Source: Flavimobilis massiliensis
GTDB lineage: Bacteria; Actinomycetota; Actinomycetes; Actinomycetales; Cellulomonadaceae
Reading direction: 5' to 3'
DNA: 64,000 nt
NCBI RefSeq assembly: GCF_900240335.1
Contig: NZ_LT964979.1
Location: 2,604,001-2,668,000, forward strand
Numbering within the stretch: position 1 is the stretch's first letter; each line of letters opens with the position of its first letter. The notes beneath the pieces were generated by a model. It worked only from the letters and a program-made list of their open reading frames with translations. It did no database searches and was not told where the DNA came from. Shown here in pieces: positions 42,477 to 50,525 of the stretch. The position numbers and the translations under genes were made by a program.

Positions 42477-43574
42477 ATGAGCACGCACGAAGGCGCCGCT
42501 GTGCGCACCGCGAACACCCGACGCCGGCCCCGGTGGCTGCTCGCTGCCGCGAGCGGGCTCGCCCTCACCCTCGCGGGAGGGCTGCTCGCCGTCCCGCCCG
42601 CGGCCGATGCCGCGATCGCCGGCGTCACCTCGCTCGTCGACGTCCCGCAGGGGAGCCTGGCGACGCCGAACCCCGAGTGTGGAGAGAACACCTACTGCGC
42701 GGTCTACCCCGTCACTCTCAGTGCCGACCGCATCGTCCAGGTCCAGGTGAACAACCCGACGGCCTCCGTCAGCCTCACGCTGCGCGACAGCCTCGGTAAC
42801 GATGTCGGGTGGCAGAACGTGAGCTCGGGCGACACCGGGTGGTTCAACGCCGTCGCGAGCACCGACGGCACGGCCAAGCACGGCGTGGACGCCGTGACGG
42901 TGCCCGGCGAGCACACGATCGTCGTGAGCTCCAGGAGCGCACTCTTCTACGCGCTCCACGCTTTCGAGATCCCGACGAACCTCAAGAAGGTCGCGCTCGG
43001 GTCGACGACGCGCAGCACGTTCTCGGACCGCTCGACGCAGCGCATCACCGGGAAGAGCGTGAGCTACCGCGACGGCGTCGTGTTCGACGCACGCAAGGGC
43101 GCCAAGGTGAGTGCACTGTTCGCCAAGCCGGGTGAGCGTTCTGCCTCGATCGCGGTCTACGACGCGTTCGGTAACCAGGTGACGTCCGCGAGCGGCTCAG
43201 ACTCCGCGAAGGTCTCCGACTTCGTCATCCCCTACACGGGGCTCTACCAGATCTATGTCGAGGGTGCGACGCAGGGCAAGTTCTCGCTCAAGCTCTCCCA
43301 GTACGTCAAGGTCCAGAAGGTCAGCGTCTCGAAGAAGTCCGTGACCCTCAGGCTCAGCAAGAAGTCGAAGAAGTCGGTCCAGCTCAAGGCCGTCGTCGCA
43401 CCGTCGAACGCCTCGAGCAAGAAGGTCCGTTGGGTCTCGTCCAACACGCGCGTCGCGAAGGTCAGCAAGTCCGGCAAGGTGACCGCGGTCCGGGCCGGCA
43501 AGGCGACGATCACCGTGACGAGCCTCGACGGTGGCAAGCGCGCCAAGGTCAGGGTCGTCGTCAAGAAGCGCTGA
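42477..43574 (+). CDS. Secreted protein with C-terminal Big_2 (Ig-like) domain
   Basis: A 365-residue exported protein. The signal peptide has a basic start (TRRRPRW), a hydrophobic core and a likely cut after A43-D-A45. The mature middle region is beta-rich with YQIYVEGATQGKF, resembling bacterial pre-peptidase-like sandwich domains. The last ~87 residues are a Big_2 Ig-like domain (KVSVSKKSVTL, KKVRWVSSNTRVAKVSKSGK, GKATITVTSLDGG) that is unusually rich in lysine. It probably binds anionic wall polymers. ATG with GGGAG upstream. No sortase motif or membrane anchor; it is followed one base later by the YwaF-like gene. Confidence 0.83.
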   Translation: MSTHEGAAVRTANTRRRPRWLLAAASGLALTLAGGLLAVPPAADAAIAGVTSLVDVPQGSLATPNPECGENTYCAVYPVTLSADRIVQVQVNNPTASVSLTLRDSLGNDVGWQNVSSGDTGWFNAVASTDGTAKHGVDAVTVPGEHTIVVSSRSALFYALHAFEIPTNLKKVALGSTTRSTFSDRSTQRITGKSVSYRDGVVFDARKGAKVSALFAKPGERSASIAVYDAFGNQVTSASGSDSAKVSDFVIPYTGLYQIYVEGATQGKFSLKLSQYVKVQKVSVSKKSVTLRLSKKSKKSVQLKAVVAPSNASSKKVRWVSSNTRVAKVSKSGKVTAVRAGKATITVTSLDGGKRAKVRVVVKKR

Positions 43575-43575
43575 C

Positions 43576-44334
43576 ATGCTTCCTGGCGCGATCCAACGCT
43601 CCACGCCCGACACCTGGATCCAGTTCGGTCCCCAGCATGTCGCGGCACTGCTCGTCGTGGCGGTCCTCGCCGTGAATCTCGTGGTCCGCCGCGACGAGCT
43701 GGCCCGGCACCGGGTCGACGTGTGGCTCGTCACGACGATGGTGCTCGTCCACCTCGGGTGGGTCTCGTACGCTCTCGCGAGCGGGATCGCGGGACCTGGG
43801 GACCTGCTGCCGCTCTACACGTGCGACGCATCGATCCTCGCTGGTGTCGCGTGGGTCCTGTGGAAGCGTGAGTGGTGGGGGCACGTCCTCTTCTACTGGT
43901 CGTTCCTCGGCGGCATCGTCACCCTGCTGCTGCCCGACACGTTCGGCTACTCCCTGCCTCACCCCGCCGTGCTCTACACGCTCGTGTTCCACGGACTGCT
44001 CCTGCTGCTCGCGCTCGAGCTCTGGGCGATCGAGGGCCTGCGCCCGCGCGCGGCCGTGCTGTGGGCGCCCGTCGTCGTGACGGCGCTCATCGTCCCGCTC
44101 GCGCTCGTCGCCAACGCGAGGTTCGGGGCGGACTACATGTTCGTCTCGCGCGACCCTGGCGGGATCTTCTCGTTCCTTGTCGGCTACACGGGTGCGGTCC
44201 GCGTCGCCCTCAACCTTGTCGCGGCCACGGCGCTCCTTCTGCTCGGCTACGCCGCCTGGGTCGCGCTGGACAGGCTGGTTCAGGTGCGGGCGGTGCCCGC
44301 CGGAGACGCGGAACCGTCCCGCGGCCCGGCGTAG
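43576..44334 (+). CDS. YwaF-like (TIGR02206) integral membrane protein
   Basis: A 252-residue protein with six or seven membrane segments. FGPQHVAALLVVAVLAV near the start, LPLYTCDASILAGVAWVLWKR, YWSFLGGIVTLLLPD and the YTLVFHG segment match the YwaF/TIGR02206 family of unknown function. The ATG follows the Big_2 protein stop by one base, so the two are co-translated. A role in envelope maintenance is only inferred from company. Confidence 0.82.
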   Translation: MLPGAIQRSTPDTWIQFGPQHVAALLVVAVLAVNLVVRRDELARHRVDVWLVTTMVLVHLGWVSYALASGIAGPGDLLPLYTCDASILAGVAWVLWKREWWGHVLFYWSFLGGIVTLLLPDTFGYSLPHPAVLYTLVFHGLLLLLALELWAIEGLRPRAAVLWAPVVVTALIVPLALVANARFGADYMFVSRDPGGIFSFLVGYTGAVRVALNLVAATALLLLGYAAWVALDRLVQVRAVPAGDAEPSRGPA

Positions 44335-44387
44335 CCGGCCGTCGGTACGGCGGACAGAGCTCCGCCGGCACGGTGTCGCCGGTCGGC

Positions 44388-44433
44388 GGCACGTCCGGCA
44401 GCGTCCCGCCGGCACGTCTGGCAGCGTCCCGCC
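44388..44433. repeat. Tandem 23-bp repeat in a convergent gap
   Basis: Two adjacent copies of a 23-bp unit beginning GGCACGTC (44388-44410 and 44411-44433) differ at one base. They lie in the 192-bp gap between the YwaF-like and serC stops, followed by more G/C-rich partial repeats (GCGGGAGCGC twice). They may help terminate both genes. Confidence 0.7.
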
Positions 44434-44526
44434 AGCACGGCTGTCGCGCGGGAGCGCTGGCGCGGCGGTGGCGCGGGAGCGCCGGCGGTCAGCGTTCGAC
44501 GGCCGACGGCTGCTCGCGCCGGGCCG

Positions 44527-45651
44527 TCAGCCGAGCTGCGAGACCACGTGGTCGACAGCCTGCGTGAGCCGCTCGACGTCGCTCGGCTCGACCGCCGGGA
44601 ACACGCCGACGCGCAGCTGGTTGCGACCGAGCTTGCGGTACGGGAAGACGTCGACGACGCCGTGGTCACGCAGGACCTTGACGATGCGTGTCGCGTCGAT
44701 GCTCTCGTCGACGTCGATTGTCGCGACGACGTTCGAGCGCGCCGCGGGGTCCGCGACGAACGGCGTCGCCCAGTCGCGGGCCTCGGCCCAGCGGTAGAGG
44801 ATCGACGCCGACTCGGCGCAGCGCGCCGCCGACCACGCGAGGCCGCCCTGGGAGTTGAGCCACTCGACCTGCTCGGCGAGCATGACGAGCGTCGCGACCG
44901 CGGGCGTGTTGAGCGTCTGGTCGAGGCGCGAGTTTGTGAGCGCGACCTGCAGCGAGAGGATCTCCGGGATCCAACGCTCTCTCGCGAGGCGCTCGGTGCG
45001 CTCGACGGCCGCGGGGGAGAGGGTCGCGAGCCACAGCCCGCCGTCGGACGCGAAGACCTTCTGGGGCGCGAAGTAGTAGACGTCGGCCTGCGACGCGTCG
45101 AGCGCGAGCCCGCCCGCGCCGCTCGTCGCGTCGATCGCGACGAGCGCGCCGTCGGTGCCCTCGGGCCGGACGACGGGCGCCATCGCCCCCGTCGACGTCT
45201 CGTTGTGCGGCCACGCGTAGAGGTCGACGTCCTCCCGCACCTCGGGCAGGCACACCGTGCCCGGCGCCGACGTCCGCACGAGCGAGTCTGCGAGGAACGG
45301 CGCCTTCGACGTCGCCGCGGCGAACTTCGCCGAGAACTCGCCGAACGACGCGTGCGACGCGCGGTCGTCGACGAGCGAGAACGTCGCGACGTCCCAGAAC
45401 GCGGTCGCTCCGCCGTTGCCGAGGACGACCTCGTAGCCGTCGGGCAGCGAGAAGAGATCGGTGAGGCCCGTCCGGACGCGGTGGACGACGTCCTTGACGG
45501 GCGCCTGCCGGTGCGACGTCCCGAGCAGGTGCGCGCCCGCCGCAGCGAGCGCCTCGACCTGCGCGGGGCGCACCTTCGAGGGGCCTGAGCCGAAGCGCCC
45601 GTCGAGAGGCAGCAGGTCGGCAGGGATGACGATCGGGGAGTTCTCGCTCAC
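44527..45651 (-). CDS. serC: Phosphoserine aminotransferase
   Basis: Converts 3-phosphohydroxypyruvate to phosphoserine in serine synthesis. The 374-residue enzyme is of the actinobacterial type: IPADLLPLDGRFGSGPSKVR near the start, LLGTSHRQAPVKDVV, LGNGGATAFWDVATFSLVD, HNETSTGAMAPVVRP, the PLP lysine in YYFAPQKVFASDGGLW, and NQLRVGVFPAVEP near the end. The GTG at 45651 fits the conserved N-terminus; no strong ribosome site is visible. It is divergent from ideR. Confidence 0.95.
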   Translation of the reverse strand: MSENSPIVIPADLLPLDGRFGSGPSKVRPAQVEALAAAGAHLLGTSHRQAPVKDVVHRVRTGLTDLFSLPDGYEVVLGNGGATAFWDVATFSLVDDRASHASFGEFSAKFAAATSKAPFLADSLVRTSAPGTVCLPEVREDVDLYAWPHNETSTGAMAPVVRPEGTDGALVAIDATSGAGGLALDASQADVYYFAPQKVFASDGGLWLATLSPAAVERTERLARERWIPEILSLQVALTNSRLDQTLNTPAVATLVMLAEQVEWLNSQGGLAWSAARCAESASILYRWAEARDWATPFVADPAARSNVVATIDVDESIDATRIVKVLRDHGVVDVFPYRKLGRNQLRVGVFPAVEPSDVERLTQAVDHVVSQLG

Positions 45652-45734
45652 GCAGGCGAGCGTACGCGCCCGACGTCGGCCCCGTCGGAAGCGTCCGCTC
45701 CCCGACCCCTCAGCCGTCCCCTCTCTTCGCGGCG

Positions 45735-45755
45735 GTGCACACGATCCGTGTGCAC
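45735..45755. repeat. Perfect palindrome GTGCACACG-ATC-CGTGTGCAC
   Basis: A 9-bp perfect inverted repeat with a 3-base centre in the divergent serC/ideR gap. It is nearly identical to the core of the rmlB/rmlC terminator at 39246-39266 (centre CAT). It could be an operator here or a small mobile palindromic repeat. Confidence 0.6.
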
Positions 45756-45856
45756 AGGCGCTCAGAGACGGGTCCGGTCGGGGACGGACGGGGCCCGGGC
45801 CTGGGACGGACGGCCTAGACTGGGCCGCGACCGACGACACAGGGAGGCTGGGCGCC

Positions 45857-46555
45857 GTGAGCGACCTCATCGACACCACCGAGATGTATCTGCGGACCAT
45901 CTACGAGCTCGTCGAGGAGGGGATCGTCCCCCTTCGCGCCCGCATCGCCGAGCGGCTCGGACATTCCGGCCCGACGGTCTCGCAGACCGTGGCCCGCATG
46001 GAGCGCGACGGCCTCGTCGTCGTCTCCGGGGACCGGCACCTCGAGCTCACGACGGAAGGGTTCGCCAAGGCGACACGCGTCATGCGCAAGCACCGTCTCG
46101 CCGAGCGCCTCCTCACCGACGTCATCGGCCTCGACTGGGAGTTCGTCCACGACGAGGCGTGCCGCTGGGAGCACGTCATGAGCGACCGCGTCGAGCGTCG
46201 ACTCATCGACCTCCTCGGCCAGCCCACCGTCTCTCCGTACGGCAACCCCATCCCCGGGCTCGGCGAGCTCGGCGCGGCCGCGGCCGGCGGCGAGTTCCTC
46301 GACGGCGTCGTCTCCCTCCAGACGGTCCACGAGTCGCTCGAGGAGAGCGCGCCGCGCGAGGTGACCGTCGCGCGCCTCGGCGAGCCGCTCCAGACGGACA
46401 TCGAGCTCCTCGCGCGGCTCTCCGCGGCCGGCGTGACTCCCGGCGCGACGGTCTCCGTGAGGCGGCAGGCCGACAGGCTCGAGGTCTCGTCCGCGGACGC
46501 GGGCGGCGTCGACCTTCCCGTCGAGGTCTTCCGGCACGTCTTCGTCGAGGCCTGA
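45857..46555 (+). CDS. ideR: Iron-dependent repressor, DtxR/IdeR family
   Basis: A 232-residue metal-dependent repressor of iron uptake and storage genes. The N-terminal winged helix (LGHSGPTVSQTVARMERDGLV) is followed by the dimer domain in which C102, E105 and H106 of HDEACRWEHVM, and the His/Glu of MRKHRLAERLL and of FVHDEAC, fall at the numbering of corynebacterial DtxR. Both metal sites therefore look intact. A C-terminal SH3-like (FeoA-type) domain is present (about 150-232). The GTG start lies after AGGGAGG; TAGACT at 45816-45821 is a likely -10. No IdeR box was found near it by eye. Confidence 0.95.
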   Translation: MSDLIDTTEMYLRTIYELVEEGIVPLRARIAERLGHSGPTVSQTVARMERDGLVVVSGDRHLELTTEGFAKATRVMRKHRLAERLLTDVIGLDWEFVHDEACRWEHVMSDRVERRLIDLLGQPTVSPYGNPIPGLGELGAAAAGGEFLDGVVSLQTVHESLEESAPREVTVARLGEPLQTDIELLARLSAAGVTPGATVSVRRQADRLEVSSADAGGVDLPVEVFRHVFVEA

Positions 46556-46596
46556 GGGCCTCCGACCGGCTCCTCCCAGGGGCCTCGAACGGCTCT

Positions 46597-46635
46597 GACG
46601 AGGGGCGTCGCACCGGTGGTGCGGCGCCCCTCGTC
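46597..46635. terminator. Terminator after ideR
   Basis: An 18-bp stem (46597-46614 with 46618-46635, loop GGT) with one G-U-compatible mismatch, 41 bases after the ideR stop. Confidence 0.85.
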
Positions 46636-46687
46636 CATGTCGCGCCACGGCCCTGTTCGACACGGCGGAAGAGATCGTGACCTCCGC

Positions 46688-46717
46688 GTGACATGGCGCG
46701 GGTGGGTGAGGTACCTT
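46688..46717 (+). promoter_or_regulatory. Predicted promoter of the riboswitch-NlpC/P60 unit
   Basis: GTGACA (46688-46693) and TACCTT (46712-46717) are 18 bases apart, a good housekeeping-type promoter. Its position would place the start of transcription about 30 bases before the riboswitch. Confidence 0.6.
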
Positions 46718-46757
46718 CGATCTGCCCGACCGGTTCTCCGGACGGGACCGCGACCGG

Positions 46758-46924
46758 AACGCCGAGCTCTGCCACCGGTCGCGAACCATGATGAACCGCT
46801 GGCAGAGGCGGGGGAACCACCTGGTTCCGTGGAGACACGGAGCCCGGGGTGAAGCCGGTACGACCGTGGTCGGACCGGCCGGGCACTCTTCAGCCCGAAC
46901 CCGACAGCTAACTTCGCAGGCGTT
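46758..46924 (+). ncRNA. c-di-AMP riboswitch (ydaO-yuaA class)
   Basis: The leader carries the hallmark strings of the ydaO/c-di-AMP class in order: GGGGGAACCACC near 46820, CCGGGGTGAAGCCGG near 46850, and CCCGAACCCGACAGCTAAC then TTCGCAGGCG near 46894-46922. The outer helix pairs AACGCC (46758-46763) with GGCGTT (46919-46924). In actinobacteria this class typically sits before cell-wall hydrolase genes and turns them off when c-di-AMP binds. Here the ribosome site GGAGAGAGG (46925-46933) abuts the outer helix, so ligand binding could affect translation directly as well as transcription. Confidence 0.9.
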
Positions 46925-46939
46925 GGAGAGAGGCCAGCA

Positions 46940-47716
46940 GTGACCCTGAGCAGCACCCGTGGGCGCCACCGCGCCGCGCGCCGCCCCCTCGGCCAGGTCA
47001 TCGTCGACGTCGCAGGAGAGGGCATCGGACGGCGGACAGCCGTCGTCGCAGCCTCCTCCGGACTTCTCGTCTCGATGGCCGTGGCCCCCGCCAACGCCGC
47101 AGTCGGCTCCGATGCCGTCGCGCTCGGCTCCGCCGATGTGTCTGCGCTCACGTCGGAGGCCCGCGCACAGCTCGCCGCAGCCCCGGCCGTCACCGTCTCC
47201 GACGGTTCCTGGGCCGAGGACATCAAGGACGTCGCGGTCGTCAAGGTGACGCCGGCGCCCGAGGTTCGTGCGACGCCCGCACCTGCGCCCGCGCAGCGCA
47301 CCGTCACCCCCGCGTCGCGCTCCGCCGAGCGCGCCGAGGCCCCCGCTCCGAAGGTCGAGAACAACCCGATCCCGCAGAGCGTCTCGGGCTCCAAGGTCCT
47401 CGAGATCGCCTCGCGCTACGTCGGCGTCCCCTACGTCTACGGCGGTACGACGCCCCGCGGCTTCGACTGCTCGGGCTTCACCTCGTACGTCTACGCGCAG
47501 CTCGGGATCAACCTCCCGCGCTCGTCGAGCGCCCAGCGCTACGCCGGCAAGGTCATCTCGCGTGCCGACGCCCGCCCCGGCGACCTCATCTGGACGCCCG
47601 GCCACATCGCGATCTACGCAGGCGGAAACTCCCAGATCGACGCCCCGCGCCCCGGCAAGACGATCCAGTTCCGCAAGATCTGGCAGAGCAACCCGGTCTT
47701 CATCCGCGTCAGCTGA
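46940..47716 (+). CDS. Secreted NlpC/P60 peptidoglycan endopeptidase
   Basis: A 258-residue exported cysteine peptidase that should cut peptidoglycan stem peptides. The N-terminus has a long basic stretch, a hydrophobic core (AVVAASSGLLVSMAVAP) and a cut site near ANA. A Pro/Ala-rich linker (about 85-140) leads to the NlpC/P60 domain, with GVPYVYGGTTPRGFDCSGF carrying C177, GHIAIYAGG carrying H222, and a late polar residue in IDAPRPGKT. Expression is controlled by the c-di-AMP riboswitch in its leader, which ties wall turnover to osmotic/wall-stress signalling. GTG start with GGAGAGAGG upstream. Confidence 0.94.
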   Translation: MTLSSTRGRHRAARRPLGQVIVDVAGEGIGRRTAVVAASSGLLVSMAVAPANAAVGSDAVALGSADVSALTSEARAQLAAAPAVTVSDGSWAEDIKDVAVVKVTPAPEVRATPAPAPAQRTVTPASRSAERAEAPAPKVENNPIPQSVSGSKVLEIASRYVGVPYVYGGTTPRGFDCSGFTSYVYAQLGINLPRSSSAQRYAGKVISRADARPGDLIWTPGHIAIYAGGNSQIDAPRPGKTIQFRKIWQSNPVFIRVS

Positions 47717-47727
47717 CACAGCCCGTC

Positions 47728-47766
47728 CCGACGGCCCGGCCCCTCCCGAGGGTGCCGGGCCGTCGG
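47728..47766 (+). terminator. Terminator after NlpC/P60 gene
   Basis: A long hairpin: 13-bp stem (47728-47740 with 47754-47766) continued by CCCTC/GAGGG inside. It starts 12 bases after the stop. Confidence 0.85.
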
Positions 47767-47881
47767 CGTCCACGGACCGGACCGCCCCCGCGCGGTGTGC
47801 AAGAACAGGTCCAGGACGAGTAAAGTCGAAGGAAGGACGACGTGGTCCGCTCGCGCCGTCACCTCAAGAAGGAGGCATCCC

Positions 47882-48868
47882 GTGCCGCACCGTGACGTAG
47901 TCCTCGTGGGAGTTGACGGCTCCGCCCCGAGCCTCCACGCGCTCGACTGGGCCGCAGCGGAGGCAAAGAAGCTCGGCTGGCCGCTCCACGTCGTCTGCGC
48001 GTACTCACTTCCCTCGTTCACCGCCGCGTCGCTCGACGGCGGCTACGCAGCGCTCGACGACACCGCGATCCTCGACGGCGCACGCAGCGTCCTCGAGGAG
48101 GCCAAGACCCGGGCCGCCGCGCACGGCGTCGCCGTCACCGCGACCGTGACGACCGGCGACCCCGCAGGAGCGCTCGTCGACCTCTCCAAGGAGCACCGCC
48201 TCGTCGTCGTCGGCACCCGCGGCCACGGCGGCTTTGCCGGCCGCCTCCTCGGCACAGTCTCCTCCGCGCTGCCCGCCCACAGCCACTGCCCGACGGTCGT
48301 CGTCCCCTACCTTGGGGCGGACGGCGAGCGCACCGCCATCAGCTCCGTCGCCTCGAACGCCGGGCTCGACCCCGTCGACCAGCGCCCCCTCTTCCCCGTG
48401 CGGCGGATCGTCGTCGGCATGGACGGCTCACCCACCGCCGAGGACGCGCTGCGTGCGGCCCTGCGCCAGCAGAAACTCTGGGACTGCGAGCTCGTCGCCG
48501 TCGCCGGCGTCCCCGTCGGCTCGGGCGCCGGCATGCTCGCGTGGCTGCCCGCCGCCGTCGACCACGAGGCCGTGCTCGCGGACGTCGCCGAAGGCCTCGG
48601 CGTCATCGTCGACCGCGTCCTCGCCGACCACCCCGGCCAGACCGTCCGCCGCATCGTCCTCGACGGCACCGGCGCCGAGCTCCTCACCGAGTTCTCGACC
48701 GCGTGCGACCTCGTTGTCGTCGGCTCCCGCGGCCGCGGCGGGTTCGCAGGCCTCCTGCTCGGCTCGACGTCCCAGGCCGTCCTCCACCACGCCAAGTGCC
48801 CCGTCATGGTCGTGACGAAGCGCTCCGCCGCCGCTGACAGCCCCCAGGAGAGCGCCGAGAGGCGCTGA
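47882..48868 (+). CDS. Tandem universal stress protein
   Basis: A 328-residue protein with two UspA domains (about 1-145 and 170-315). Both start with the acidic nucleotide site (LVGVDGSAPS and VVGMDGSPTA) and end with the ATP-binding glycine motif (VVGTRGHGGFAGRLLG and VVGSRGRGGFAGLLLG). ATP-binding tandem Usps in actinobacteria are often induced in dormancy or hypoxia; that is family knowledge, not visible here. The GTG follows GAAGGAGG, and TAAAGT at 47821-47826 is a likely -10. Confidence 0.94.
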   Translation: MPHRDVVLVGVDGSAPSLHALDWAAAEAKKLGWPLHVVCAYSLPSFTAASLDGGYAALDDTAILDGARSVLEEAKTRAAAHGVAVTATVTTGDPAGALVDLSKEHRLVVVGTRGHGGFAGRLLGTVSSALPAHSHCPTVVVPYLGADGERTAISSVASNAGLDPVDQRPLFPVRRIVVGMDGSPTAEDALRAALRQQKLWDCELVAVAGVPVGSGAGMLAWLPAAVDHEAVLADVAEGLGVIVDRVLADHPGQTVRRIVLDGTGAELLTEFSTACDLVVVGSRGRGGFAGLLLGSTSQAVLHHAKCPVMVVTKRSAAADSPQESAERR

Positions 48869-48892
48869 CGGTGCTCAGCGCGACGCGCGTGC

Positions 48893-49699
48893 TCAGCGCA
48901 GCACGAGGGTGCAGCACTTCACCGAGCCGCCGCCCCGGAGGATCTCCGAGACGTCGACCGGCACCGGTGTGTAGCCCCGCGCCCGCAGGCGCTCCTCCCA
49001 CGCGGGCGCGCCCGTGCCGAGCCACACCCGCTCGCCGTCGCTCAGGGCGTTGAGCGCGAACGACGTCGCCTCGGCCTCCGAGGCGAGGAGGGCGTCCGGG
49101 AAGAGGCGCTGCAGCGCCTCCTGCGACGCAGCGGAGAACGCACCCGGGAAGTAGGCGACGTCGACGGCACCGTCGACGTCACGCAGCACCGTGAGCGCCG
49201 TGTCGAGGTGGTAGAAGCGCGCATCGACGAGCTCGAGCGTCACCACCGGAAGGCCGAGCGCGCGCGACGCCTCCGCGTGCGCCGCACGCTCCGTGCGCCA
49301 GCCGGTCCCCGCGAGCAGGACGTCACCCGCGACGAGCAGGTCACCCTCGCCCTCGTTGACGTGCTCAGCCGCGTGTGGCTCGAAGCCGAGCTCAGCGAGC
49401 CGCGCGAGGTACGCGGGTCCCTCCTCGCGTCGCTCCGCGACGAAGAACCTCGCGCCGTACGCGGCCCCGCCGCCGACGGTCGCGCCGTTGGCCGCGTAGA
49501 CCATGTCCGGCATCCCCGCGAGCGGCGCGATCGTCTCGACTGTGTGCCCCGCCGCGACGTACGACGCCCGGAGCGCCTCCCACTGCGTCACGGCGAGCGC
49601 GGTGTCGACGGGCCGCGACGCGTCCATCCACGGGTTGATCTCGTACCGCACCGTGAACTCGGTGGGCGGGCACATGAGCAACCGCAGCGCGCGTCCCAT
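48893..49699 (-). CDS. Dimethylargininase/amidinotransferase-superfamily hydrolase
   Basis: A 268-residue protein of the DDAH/arginine-deiminase fold. MCPPTEFTVRYEINPWMD opens the fold, DMVYAANGATV and NEGEGDLLVAGDVLLAGTG supply substrate-guanidinium residues, FYHLDTALTVL carries the catalytic His, and SVKCCTLVL carries the catalytic Cys near the C-terminus. It should hydrolyse a guanidino compound such as dimethylarginine or ornithine-lactam-like substrates; the exact one is unknown. It follows the EcsC gene by one base and is the last gene of the OsmC-EcsC-DDAH operon. Confidence 0.88.
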   Translation of the reverse strand: MGRALRLLMCPPTEFTVRYEINPWMDASRPVDTALAVTQWEALRASYVAAGHTVETIAPLAGMPDMVYAANGATVGGGAAYGARFFVAERREEGPAYLARLAELGFEPHAAEHVNEGEGDLLVAGDVLLAGTGWRTERAAHAEASRALGLPVVTLELVDARFYHLDTALTVLRDVDGAVDVAYFPGAFSAASQEALQRLFPDALLASEAEATSFALNALSDGERVWLGTGAPAWEERLRARGYTPVPVDVSEILRGGGSVKCCTLVLR

Positions 49700-49700
49700 G

Positions 49701-50525
49701 TCAGAGCTCCGAGGCCCCGGGGCCGCTCTCGCCGCGGTCAGCCCCGCCGAGCAGGTCGGCCCCGCCGAGCAGGTCGGGCCGGTCGGCCACGGCCTCGAGG
49801 CGAGGCGCGGCGTCTGCGGACGTCCCCTCGACGACGCGCAGGCGTGGCGGGAACTGCGCAGGCGGCTCGCCGAACGCGGCGCGCGCCTGCGCGACAACCC
49901 CCTTGCCGAGCGCCCGGCCACCCACCACGCCGATCGCGGCGCCCACCCCGAACGGCACGAGCCGGCCGAGGAGCAGGCTCGAGCGCTTGAGGAGGTGCTT
50001 CTTGACGAAACGCCCCGCAAGGACCTTGTTGACCCGCTGGATCGTCGTCGAGGGCATCGCCGCAAGACCGACGCGGGCCCACGCGGTCGGGCTCAGCCCC
50101 GCCGACTCGATCGCGCGCGGGCCGTCCTCGCCGAGGAGGGACGCGAGAAGCAGGGTGCGGCGACGACCGACGTCGTCGACCTCGATGCCGTGGACGTCCG
50201 CGACCGCGAGCGTGTACGCGGCGGCCGCCGCGAAGAACGCGGCGACGTCCGCGGCCGTGAGGGTCGCGGCCACTGCGGTGCCGACCGCGGGGATCGCCGC
50301 TGTCCCGCCGACGGCGCCGCCGGTCGTCTGGACGACCGCGAGAAGCTCGGAGTCGAGGATCGCGAGGAGCTGCGCCGGCGTCGCCTCAGGGTTGCGTCGT
50401 CGCAGCTGGTCGACGTGCGCGCGGATGACGGACGACGGCACTCGCACCGCGGCGTCGACCGCCCGACCCACGAACCCCGTGCCGGGGACGCCCGCGAAGC
50501 GCTCGAACGGGTCGCCGGCGCTCAT
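49701..50525 (-). CDS. EcsC family protein
   Basis: A 274-residue protein of the EcsC family (PF12787-like). Diagnostic are GGTAAIPAVGTAVAATLTAADVAAF and PFGVGAAIGVVGGRALGKGVV, where small-residue-rich helices alternate with short turns. The C-terminal ~45 residues are a low-complexity tail with DLLGGADLLGGADRG. The biochemical role is not established. It overlaps the OsmC gene by four bases and nearly touches the DDAH-like gene. Confidence 0.85.
   Translation of the reverse strand: MSAGDPFERFAGVPGTGFVGRAVDAAVRVPSSVIRAHVDQLRRRNPEATPAQLLAILDSELLAVVQTTGGAVGGTAAIPAVGTAVAATLTAADVAAFFAAAAAYTLAVADVHGIEVDDVGRRRTLLLASLLGEDGPRAIESAGLSPTAWARVGLAAMPSTTIQRVNKVLAGRFVKKHLLKRSSLLLGRLVPFGVGAAIGVVGGRALGKGVVAQARAAFGEPPAQFPPRLRVVEGTSADAAPRLEAVADRPDLLGGADLLGGADRGESGPGASEL

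Noticed and set aside
45815..47773. Minus-strand open frame spanning ideR, the riboswitch and the NlpC/P60 gene
   Set aside because: It crosses two strong genes, a terminator and a riboswitch; composition is low-complexity Arg/Ala/Gly.
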